DNA of 32,177 nucleotides, taken from positions 1 to 32,177 of the forward strand of contig JAISCC010000122.1 of assembly GCA_031265845.1 (NCBI GenBank). Reading direction: 5' to 3'. The first letter of the stretch is position 1. Each line of letters opens with the position of its first letter. The stretch comes from Treponema sp. (GTDB lineage Bacteria > Spirochaetota > Spirochaetia > Treponematales > Breznakiellaceae). This document shows, in pieces, positions 8,485 through 15,536 of the stretch. The notes beneath the pieces are model-generated. The model did no database searches and was not told the DNA's origin. It saw only the letters and a list, made by a program, of their open reading frames with translations. A program made the position numbers and the translations under genes.

Positions 8485-9614
8485 TTGCCCGTCATCGCCT
8501 GAATTATGCCCAGCGTCCGCTCGGCGCAACGCTCCCACGAATAGGTCTTCACCCGCTCAAGCCCAAGAGAACGGCAATTATGGTAAACAGCGTGATTCGT
8601 CGCCAGCGTTACGATCCGGTCGGCCATGTCTTCGGCGTCATTCGGATCGAAGTACAGAGCCGCATGATCGGCGGTTTCGGGAAGCGACGCGGCGCGAGCG
8701 CAAGCCACCGGCACGCCTGACGCCATCGCTTCAAGTATGCCCATGCCGAAGCCCTCGTAGAGAGAGGGAATCACCACCATATCGGCGCCTGAGTACAATT
8801 CCGGCAGATTTTTTTGGGGGAAATGTCCGGGAAAGAATATGTCGGTCTTGTACGTCGCGGAACTGGCGGCCGCTTTAACCTTTTCCGCTCCATGACTTTC
8901 GCTTCCCGCGAGAATGAGCTTGTGCGGATAATGGGTTCTTTCCTTAAAGATGTCAAACGCTTCTATCAACTTGATGTGATTCTTGATTGGATATTCAATG
9001 CGCGAGGTATACAGAATATAGGGCTGGCGAAAACTGAAAGGCTGAATCAACACCACGCTGTCCACGTTTTTAGGACGCGGATAAAAAACCGTAGTATCAA
9101 TGCCGTCCGGCACCACTTCAATACGGGACTCTTTCACTTTGGCAATGTCGATCAGTTCCTGTTTGACAAAATTGCTTACCGCAATGATCTTTTCTATTTG
9201 ACGCAGGATGTTGGGAAACACAAAACGGATGATACGACCGAGCGGATCTTTATTTTCGCGGATGCCCCAATAGGCGGCCATGTCGTGAATCGTTCCTATG
9301 GCGGGACAAGGCGAGTTATTGGGAAGCCGTTTGTGCGCGGCTGGAAAGAAGCAGGCGGCATAGCCGCGTTTTTTTGCGAATTTAGGATATTGAAACAGAT
9401 GCCAACTGAGATTTGCCAACCGCCTGTTTACAGAGCATTGGGAGATAAAGTCAAACTGGGGAGCGGCCTCTTTATAGGCGAAGCGGTCGAATTCCCATCC
9501 GAACAATTCGTAGTGTCCGCCGGATGGCGGAATCCGTTTTAATAGTTGCAATAAATATGCGCCAACCGCCGATTTGCCCCCGGCGCAGGCAAAAGTGTCA
9601 ATCCCTATTCTCAC
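8481..9614 (-). CDS. GT4-family glycosyltransferase
   Basis: A 377-residue cytoplasmic GT-B fold glycosyltransferase that uses a nucleotide-activated sugar. The N-terminal domain opens with MRIGIDTF..GGKSAVGAYL. The linker has the usual 'IIAVSNFVKQEL' and 'VVPDGIDTTVFYP', and the donor-binding domain has ILYTSRIEYPIKNH, 'LILAGSESHG' and the E-x7-E motif EGFGMGILEAMASG. It starts at GTG 9614, with GGAGG 6 nt upstream inside the gap after the GH57-like gene, which ends 12 bp away. The acceptor cannot be read from sequence. Its place next to a glucanotransferase homologue hints at an alpha-glucan or surface-glycan substrate, but this is inference. Confidence 0.9.
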   Translation of the reverse strand: MRIGIDTFACAGGKSAVGAYLLQLLKRIPPSGGHYELFGWEFDRFAYKEAAPQFDFISQCSVNRRLANLSWHLFQYPKFAKKRGYAACFFPAAHKRLPNNSPCPAIGTIHDMAAYWGIRENKDPLGRIIRFVFPNILRQIEKIIAVSNFVKQELIDIAKVKESRIEVVPDGIDTTVFYPRPKNVDSVVLIQPFSFRQPYILYTSRIEYPIKNHIKLIEAFDIFKERTHYPHKLILAGSESHGAEKVKAAASSATYKTDIFFPGHFPQKNLPELYSGADMVVIPSLYEGFGMGILEAMASGVPVACARAASLPETADHAALYFDPNDAEDMADRIVTLATNHAVYHNCRSLGLERVKTYSWERCAERTLGIIQAMTGK

Positions 9615-9626
9615 GAGGCGCCTCCG

Positions 9627-11597
9627 TCAATGATACATTCTCATACTGAACTCGGTTTCAAACCGTTCGTCCGGTACTAGCGAGACTTGTTTGATAGGCA
9701 TGATGTTGGTCGATTGATACATATCAATCGTTTCACCTTCGATAGAGCATGGCGTTCTTACCGGCAATATATAAGCGTCAAAAAGTTTATCCGAAGCGAT
9801 GATAATGATCACTTCGTTCTTTATATCCTGAAATTTGATGCCCTGAACACGTTCAACCACTTCTCCAATGCTGATGGTTTCTTTTACATCGGTGTTGAGT
9901 TTATAAATCCGCAGAAAAGCGTCCCCTTCGCCGGGGAAAGAAAGGTCAACGCTGGGGATAAACGTAAACGTTTCATTGTTCGCCCCCTTGTTGACAAGCG
10001 TATAATGAATAGAAAGGACGCTCTTTTTTAGCTGATATGTTTTTTCTATCTCTATGTTTCCGTAGGGAACGGCGGCGTTGACCGGAAGCCTGAAACTAAG
10101 CTTTCCGTGAGTCTTGTCCATTTCCAACACTTCAAAAATTTCATTTTTGCAGAACCGGAAGGCGTTCTCGCCAGGACCGCCTTCTAGAAATCCCGTTTGC
10201 GCGGTCTGCATCTTTATCTCGCCGATACGGTCAGCGAAGGTCGCTTCAAAAATTTCGCGGGGGGCGAGAATATCCGTCCACGAAGCTCGCTTACAAGGGT
10301 TTGTCCTGGCGGACAGGGAAAAAGTATCCAAATAGTTCCACGACTTTGGCAAGTAATCCAATTCAAAAACATCCGCGCCCAATGTTTTAATATAGCAATT
10401 AATGTATTCTTCCTGAAAAAGGTATTCTTCTTTCCCATCCAAATCAAAATCAAACGCCATAAGAGAGGGGGTGAATACCCCTTTTTCCCGGCTTATTTTT
10501 TCCGCTTCAAGCAAGACCCGGTAAGCCGCTTTGCGCACCGAATGCCGGTAAATGCCGCCGCCTGATGTCGGGCAGAATGCGTCATACCCTTGCGCCTTCC
10601 AAAGCTCTTCTCGCGCGGTGCGTTTTCGTGATTTATCGCCGTGAAGCTGGTTGATAAGGACATGGGTGAACATCATCTTCGAATACAAATAATTAGCCTC
10701 AGGATAGTCGATCAGTGACTGCCGCGACAAGTCGAATTGCCGCTTCAACTGTCTGCGCCGCGTGTATTCTGGCTGTAGAGACAGACTTAAACACGGAGGA
10801 AAATACGCCTTTTTGAGTCCGGTCAGGGTGTTGTAGATTTTGAACGGAGCGGTGAAATTAACGGTCTTTTCAAAGCGGGAAATATCTTCAAAAAATATCT
10901 GATACGTAATATCCGGCGCCTGCTCCCCGCTCTCCATAAAAACCTGTTCGGGAAACACGCAGAGTATGGATTTTTCATCCATCATACTCGTTTGCGCAAG
11001 AAGGTTTTCCATGACGAGCGACGCTCGTTGCTGGGCGAACAGCGCGTTGAGTCTCGTTGATATGGGAAATACGGTGAGTATTTTCCCCTGATCTTCGGTG
11101 ATGCACGGGGCGTTGTCAGACAGCCCCGCCAGAGAAAACTGTTCCCCGTTAAGGAATGTATAGAGCATGCCGCAGTTGTTCAAGGCGCTGACGAGGTTTT
11201 GCTCCCACGCGAATGCCGGCAGTCTGCAACCCAGGGGGCGTTTGCCGAACTGCTTGCGGAGATAGGTTGTCAGCAACTCGATCTGACCGATCTTGTCGGA
11301 CGGCGGAATCAAGGGAAACATAGGCTCATAAAAACCGCCTCCTAACAATTCAATCTGTTTTCTGGAGATCATGTCCGCCAAAAGCATGAGAAATTCAGGA
11401 TGCGCCCGTTCCAGCCAGTAGAGAAGAACGCCGGAGTAATGCAAAACAGCCGGAATTTGAGGATATTTATTTAATGCCGAAATAAACGGTTTGAGTTTTT
11501 CCCGATAGTTTTTTTCAAATTCATCATCGGTTGTTCCAAAAGGAAGGTGGTTGTGCGAACCCAAGATGAAGTTGACCCGTTTTTTTGTTTTTTCCAT
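9627..11597 (-). CDS. GH57 / 4-alpha-glucanotransferase-like protein, apparently catalytically inactive
   Basis: A 656-residue protein that aligns end to end with the 659-residue GH57 4-alpha-glucanotransferase of Thermococcus litoralis as I recall it. Shared features are the first motif (NFILGSHNHLP against NFIFGIHNHQP), 'GGGFYEP', the helical region with 'GGGIYRHSVRKA', and the C-terminal DUF1926-like beta domain beginning 'FDFDLDGKEEYLF'. However, the nucleophile Glu123 (in WLTERVW) aligns with Ala128 (in RLPAFAW). The acid/base Asp214 (in VFHDDGEKF) aligns with Gln218 (in VFPEQVF), and the 'AYWHGVFGG' site reads AFCPTSGGG (residues 340-348). The fold and carbohydrate surface may therefore be kept for binding or regulation rather than catalysis. 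The ribosome binding site is GGAGA before ATG 11597. It follows rnfA by 40 bp in the same operon. Confidence 0.85.
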   Translation of the reverse strand: MEKTKKRVNFILGSHNHLPFGTTDDEFEKNYREKLKPFISALNKYPQIPAVLHYSGVLLYWLERAHPEFLMLLADMISRKQIELLGGGFYEPMFPLIPPSDKIGQIELLTTYLRKQFGKRPLGCRLPAFAWEQNLVSALNNCGMLYTFLNGEQFSLAGLSDNAPCITEDQGKILTVFPISTRLNALFAQQRASLVMENLLAQTSMMDEKSILCVFPEQVFMESGEQAPDITYQIFFEDISRFEKTVNFTAPFKIYNTLTGLKKAYFPPCLSLSLQPEYTRRRQLKRQFDLSRQSLIDYPEANYLYSKMMFTHVLINQLHGDKSRKRTAREELWKAQGYDAFCPTSGGGIYRHSVRKAAYRVLLEAEKISREKGVFTPSLMAFDFDLDGKEEYLFQEEYINCYIKTLGADVFELDYLPKSWNYLDTFSLSARTNPCKRASWTDILAPREIFEATFADRIGEIKMQTAQTGFLEGGPGENAFRFCKNEIFEVLEMDKTHGKLSFRLPVNAAVPYGNIEIEKTYQLKKSVLSIHYTLVNKGANNETFTFIPSVDLSFPGEGDAFLRIYKLNTDVKETISIGEVVERVQGIKFQDIKNEVIIIIASDKLFDAYILPVRTPCSIEGETIDMYQSTNIMPIKQVSLVPDERFETEFSMRMYH

Positions 11598-11637
11598 TGT
11601 TCTCCTAACTACTCGGCTGACACCGGCGGCGTTGATA

Positions 11638-12222
11638 TCAGATCGCGCGTAAAGCGATTAACAGAATCGCCGCGGTTGAAGTAAAAATAATTGATAAAAA
11701 TCCCATGGATATAAGACGCAAAGGTTTCCCTCGCAAGAATACGGGTATAGCCTCAAAAGAAGATCGTTTTTGGATCTCGTCCAGTATGAATATCGCAAAT
11801 AAAACCCCTAAAGAAAAATTTAATGAAACAACAACCGCCTCCAATACGGTCGAAGCTATGTGCAGTGTAAGCAATACGGCCGTAAACGCAAGTCCATTGT
11901 AAGCGGTCGCCGCGTCGAACAACTTCTTTTGAGGAACGATCTTTGGGATAAAACGGCTTGCGGCGAGTTCAAGCGCCCAACAGGAAAGCATGGAGAAAGG
12001 AAACAAAAGAAAATACTTAAAAAGAACGGAGAAAAACGGCGTAACAACATAAAAGAACAAAACCCAGAGCGCAAAAACCGTTATAAACAACACTCCCGCC
12101 TGAAAAAAAGGCAATGGGCGTACAACACCGTCTTCTGGCATCTTCTCAATTCCTAATCCAAATTGGATTATCAGGTTGAGAGAAAGGCTTGCGAAGAGAG
12201 CCGCCGATACTAAAGCCGCCAT
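11638..12222 (-). CDS. rnfA: RnfA-like electron-transport membrane subunit
   Basis: A 194-residue protein with about six hydrophobic segments, the size and topology of RnfA/NqrE. The opening 'FASLSLNLIIQFGLGIE' resembles the RnfA first helix, which carries a conserved Asn and a 'FLGI' segment. In Rnf complexes RnfA and RnfE form an inverted-topology pair in the inner membrane that helps move electrons across it and couple this to Na+ or H+ transport. Sequence identity to classical RnfA looks low, and the usual Cys of the intramembrane iron-sulphur site is not apparent where expected. The ATG overlaps the rnfE stop (TAATG). In standard rnf operons rnfB follows rnfA; here a GH57-like gene follows instead. 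Confidence 0.65.
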   Translation of the reverse strand: MAALVSAALFASLSLNLIIQFGLGIEKMPEDGVVRPLPFFQAGVLFITVFALWVLFFYVVTPFFSVLFKYFLLFPFSMLSCWALELAASRFIPKIVPQKKLFDAATAYNGLAFTAVLLTLHIASTVLEAVVVSLNFSLGVLFAIFILDEIQKRSSFEAIPVFLRGKPLRLISMGFLSIIFTSTAAILLIALRAI

Positions 12223-12848
12223 TATACCGTCCCCCTAAAGCGTTTTATAATCGTGTAAAACAACGCCGTCATATAACCTAACAGGAAAAACGCGCCGGAA
12301 GCCACCGCCAATATCCGCAATGAAAAGAAGCCTGTGGCATCGGAACCATTAAACAATTCGATAAAACCCTGTACGCCGCCCGGAAATGAAAGCGTCATGA
12401 AACCTAATGGCTCCCTAACAAGAGAAAGCGCGATAATAACACATCCTATTGCGCCTGTTTGACTCAAAGTTTCGACCATTGTCTCGGATGCGTTGAGCGA
12501 ATCCAGTTTCTCACGAGGAAACGCTCCAATAAAAGAAACCGGAACCAGCAATGTAACGTACAAAAGCTCTATTGTCAACAGGGGGCTTATAAACCAGAGA
12601 ATAAAGAGAAAAAAAAGCGTAATGAGACTGGACAGAAACACCATGACCGCCCCTCGCCCTTCCTTCGGCAATATCGGTCTTGCCGCAAAGAGCGCTAACG
12701 CGGTTAAGACATACACCCATACAAGGGCGACGGCAATCACAATGGCAAACGACAACCGGCTTGAAGAGAAAAGCAACAGTCCCATGCACATCAGCGTAAA
12801 AAGAGGATTGCGTGTATTAAAAAAAATCTGAATCGCATTCTTTGTCAT
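12222..12848 (-). CDS. rnfE: RnfE-like electron-transport membrane subunit
   Basis: A 208-residue multi-pass membrane protein (about six hydrophobic helices) in the position expected of RnfE, between RnfG and RnfA. The N-terminus 'FFNTRNPLFTLMCMGLLLFSSS' parallels the RnfE/NqrD opening, where an Asn-Pro motif leads into the first helix. The middle 'VSFIGAFPREKLDSLNASETMVETLSQTGAIGCVIIALSLVRE' parallels the loop and helix around 'AxxA..xGxG'. The protein is clearly divergent. The start ATG overlaps the rnfG stop (ATGA), and GGAGA lies 7 nt upstream. The role is by homology and gene order only. Confidence 0.65.
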   Translation of the reverse strand: MTKNAIQIFFNTRNPLFTLMCMGLLLFSSSRLSFAIVIAVALVWVYVLTALALFAARPILPKEGRGAVMVFLSSLITLFFLFILWFISPLLTIELLYVTLLVPVSFIGAFPREKLDSLNASETMVETLSQTGAIGCVIIALSLVREPLGFMTLSFPGGVQGFIELFNGSDATGFFSLRILAVASGAFFLLGYMTALFYTIIKRFRGTV

Positions 12849-13264
12849 GGCAATATCTCCTTTTCGATACGCCTACGATAAATGTCAATCTCTCCCTGAT
12901 GAATATACGGGAAAACCGCCCTTGCATGGTTGTTCAGCGGGAGGATCTCAATCTTACCGGCGTTTTCGCCGGCAATGGAGACAAACGCTATGCACGGAAC
13001 CAAGATGCCATTGTCAAACATAGAAAAAAGGAGGGCATTGCCTTCCACTTCACCGTTTGCGCCAACAAACCGATACCAATTTCCCAGCGATGTTCTGCCG
13101 AGAAGTTCTTTTTCCACACGTCTCACATCTTCCGCCTGCGTGAGCGTTTTATTCACCGCTTGTATAAACATATCGCTTTGGAGAGAACGAGTCGAAAAAA
13201 ACAAAAGCCAGCCTACAAAAAGCGTCCCGGCTATCCAAGCGAGTACGATGCCGGTATTTTTCAC
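12845..13264 (-). CDS. rnfG: Short RnfG-like protein lacking an FMN-attachment motif
   Basis: A 139-residue protein with one N-terminal transmembrane anchor (IVLAWIAGTLFVGWLLFF) and a small extracytoplasmic domain, placed between rnfD and rnfE as rnfG usually is. Typical RnfG is about 180-220 residues and ends with a [ST]GA[TS]xT sequence to which FMN is covalently bound by a flavin transferase. Here the protein ends at 'YRRRIEKEILP' and contains no such motif, so either the flavin domain was lost or this is a different subunit that took its place. It starts at GTG 13264, overlapping the rnfD stop (GTGA), with GGAGGA upstream. The RnfG assignment rests mainly on position and topology. Confidence 0.5.
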   Translation of the reverse strand: MKNTGIVLAWIAGTLFVGWLLFFSTRSLQSDMFIQAVNKTLTQAEDVRRVEKELLGRTSLGNWYRFVGANGEVEGNALLFSMFDNGILVPCIAFVSIAGENAGKIEILPLNNHARAVFPYIHQGEIDIYRRRIEKEILP

Positions 13265-14223
13265 AGCGCGATCCTCCGTCTTGCATACAGAAACCGGCTC
13301 TCAATGCCCCGGACAATGGGAACCAGCGCGTTCAGCAGAGCCGCCGCAAAAAATGCGCCGTACAGTTCCCCGCCTAAATATCTGAAGATAAAGGAGAATA
13401 CAGCCATTATAAAAGCGACAATTAACGCTCCCCGCATCGATTTTGGTCCGGTAACCGGTTCCGGCGCCAAGAAAAACGCCGCTACTAATGTGCCGCCCGA
13501 TAGAAATCCGGTTAAAATATCGCCGGCGCCGAAACCGCCGCCGGCAGGCAACGCGCCGAAAAGCCGTATCAGAAGCCCGTATCCTCCAAGATAGACGACG
13601 GATGTCCACACGCGGCTCGCATGAGACGACAAGAGGATGATAGTCCCCACAAGGAGCGCCAGCGCTCCCCTGTCCGCAATGACGCTCGCGCTGGTTGCGT
13701 TGAAAAGCGTTATATAGCCATCGGGCAGTTCCGCGCCGAAAGCCGAGAACACGGTCTTGTTCAAGAAATCCCTGAAAACGCCGTCAAAAGCCCCGCTCTC
13801 CATGGGCGCCGCGTTTGTCAAAGCCTGTTCGTACGCGAGTGGCCATGTAAAACGGATAAAAAGCCAGCCGCCTATCGCAGGATTCAGCCAGTTGGATCCA
13901 AGTCCGCCGAAACTGTACTTAATAACGATCATGGCGAAAACCACGCCTACCGCCGCGTATATGGGGCTGATGTGGTTCGGCAACATCAGGGTTAGTACCA
14001 GAGCCGATGTGAATGCGCTCCCATCTTTGATCATCGCGGATTTTTCGGTTCTGAAATAGATGATGAACTCGCAGAAAAACGCCGCAAGCGCCGTCGTTAC
14101 CGCTATAACAAGCGACAGGAAAGCGTCCGTGAGGGAAGACTGCATGATTGCCATAAAAGCCGCCAGGCTTGCCAGCCACATCCTGCTCGCGGTAGGACAG
14201 GAAAGATTTATTTGAGGTCTCAT
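13261..14223 (-). CDS. rnfD: RnfD-like electron-transport membrane subunit
   Basis: A 320-residue multi-pass membrane protein with good RnfD/NqrB landmarks: 'DGSAFTSALVLTLMLP' (about residues 67-82) and 'GGLGSNWLNPAIGG' (106-119), both near-universal in this family. The stretch where RnfD normally carries Dxx[ST]GAT for covalent FMN reads 'DGYITLFNATSAS' (168-180), so the Gly of the flavinylation motif is replaced by Asn. I chose ATG 14223 because GGAGG lies 7 nt upstream and the codon overlaps the rnfC stop (ATGA). The longer frame to 14313 overlaps rnfC by 94 bp and would add a non-matching N-terminus. It is probably part of an inner-membrane redox complex with the neighbouring Rnf proteins. 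Confidence 0.85.
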   Translation of the reverse strand: MRPQINLSCPTASRMWLASLAAFMAIMQSSLTDAFLSLVIAVTTALAAFFCEFIIYFRTEKSAMIKDGSAFTSALVLTLMLPNHISPIYAAVGVVFAMIVIKYSFGGLGSNWLNPAIGGWLFIRFTWPLAYEQALTNAAPMESGAFDGVFRDFLNKTVFSAFGAELPDGYITLFNATSASVIADRGALALLVGTIILLSSHASRVWTSVVYLGGYGLLIRLFGALPAGGGFGAGDILTGFLSGGTLVAAFFLAPEPVTGPKSMRGALIVAFIMAVFSFIFRYLGGELYGAFFAAALLNALVPIVRGIESRFLYARRRIAL

Positions 14224-15536
14224 ATGCCCGCCTCCTTGACGGCTGTATAGATGGCCGTACTGACAGGCAGGCGTGAGGGACAAACCACTTCGCAGCACCC
14301 GCATCCATGGCACTCTAACGAAAGCGGACGCTTGGCGCCGCTGGCGAGCTGTTTGTACAACAGTTCGGGATCAAGCCCTGTAGGACAAACCGCACGGCAC
14401 TCCCCGCAGTCAATGCAACTTCTCGAAACCGCGCCGCCGACATCATTTTCCAAAAGCGCCAACACTGCGTAACTCGTTTTCGTCACCGGTTCGTCAAGAT
14501 CAAGCGCGGCGCGCCCTGCTAAAGGCGACCCTATCACTATCCGCGCCGGAGGGGCCGTGAGTCCGCCGCATTGCTCAAAAAGATCGCGCAACCGCGTCCC
14601 TATGCGCGCTTTGAAGACCTTGGGCGCTTTCACTGCGGAACCGCCTACGGCGATATATCTATCCAATATGGGCTTGTGGAGTTTCACCGCATCATGTATC
14701 GCTGATAACGTAGAAGGGCTTATCATAAAAAGGCGACCCAACAAGGCGTTTTCTTTTTTTTCATAGTCTCTCATCGCCAGTTCAAGTTCCCGCTGGTTGT
14801 GTTGAGGGTATCTGTTCCCCACAGGAACCACCGCCACGGGAGTTTGTACCGAGTGCAAATTTTGCAGAGTTTTCGCCGTTTGCTGGATGTTGTCTATAAG
14901 CCGCTTTTCCGTATACGAAACGGCGTATACGATGCGTTTCGCATCGCATGCCTTTGCGGTGATGAAACCGCCTTCGACAACCTCTTTGATCCGCTCATCG
15001 CAGATCGTCCTGTCTGCGGCAAGCCACGGATCGTCAAACACACACCGGATCACCAGCGTGATCTCCTCTTTCTCTCCGTTAAGAGCGTTCAGGATGTCAA
15101 CTATCGGTTTTCCTCCCGCGTCCAATTCGACTATGCCGTATTCCGCTATGAGCCGTTGCAATTCAAACGGCGGCAGATCGTTCCACGGATATACGGGTTC
15201 CTTCTTCCCTAGCCGCTCGAAACTTCCTTCCATGCGTATGACAAGAGCGTCGTTGGCGATGCCATCTACGGTTTTCCATGAAGCCATACGCACAACTTTT
15301 CCCGGCACCGTCGCGTGGATGTTTGCGGATCCCGGACCTTGGCCGCGCCCTATCAACATGCCTTCTTTGACATATTCCCCAATAAACACAACGGGGTACG
15401 CCTTGTTTCCCGTATGCTGGATCAACGGTATCACCGAAAGCACCGGCAAGAATGCGGTCTCTATTGACGCGCTGCGCGGCGCATGAGGATCTTCAAAAAC
15501 AAAACCTCCGCGAGGAAATGAATACATTCTTCTCAT
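14220..15536 (-). CDS. rnfC: RnfC-like iron-sulphur subunit
   Basis: A 438-residue peripheral subunit. The N-terminal domain has the RnfC opening (LIQHTGNKAYPVVFIGEYVKEGMLIG...GSANIHATVPGKV). The C-terminus carries two complete [4Fe-4S] binding sets, CxxCxxCxxxCP at Cys374/377/380/384 and Cys409/412/415/419. The Gly-rich segment that binds NADH/FMN in classical RnfC (GxGGAxFPTxVK, followed by NAAECEP) instead reads 'GIVELDAGGKPI' and 'VIRCVFDDP', so NADH oxidation is doubtful. The ATG overlaps the upstream stop (ATGA); a second ATG three codons in has a slightly better GAGAAG behind it. This subunit would face the cytoplasm and relay electrons to RnfD/G. Confidence 0.85.
   Translation of the reverse strand: MRRMYSFPRGGFVFEDPHAPRSASIETAFLPVLSVIPLIQHTGNKAYPVVFIGEYVKEGMLIGRGQGPGSANIHATVPGKVVRMASWKTVDGIANDALVIRMEGSFERLGKKEPVYPWNDLPPFELQRLIAEYGIVELDAGGKPIVDILNALNGEKEEITLVIRCVFDDPWLAADRTICDERIKEVVEGGFITAKACDAKRIVYAVSYTEKRLIDNIQQTAKTLQNLHSVQTPVAVVPVGNRYPQHNQRELELAMRDYEKKENALLGRLFMISPSTLSAIHDAVKLHKPILDRYIAVGGSAVKAPKVFKARIGTRLRDLFEQCGGLTAPPARIVIGSPLAGRAALDLDEPVTKTSYAVLALLENDVGGAVSRSCIDCGECRAVCPTGLDPELLYKQLASGAKRPLSLECHGCGCCEVVCPSRLPVSTAIYTAVKEAGI

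Noticed and set aside
12842-13594. A 250-codon + strand frame across rnfG/rnfD
   Set aside because: It is basic and Pro-rich with no domain, antisense to coupled genes with good ribosome binding sites.
13261-14313. Longer rnfD start at 14313
   Set aside because: It would overlap rnfC by 94 bp; ATG 14223 has a strong ribosome binding site and the usual overlap with the stop codon.
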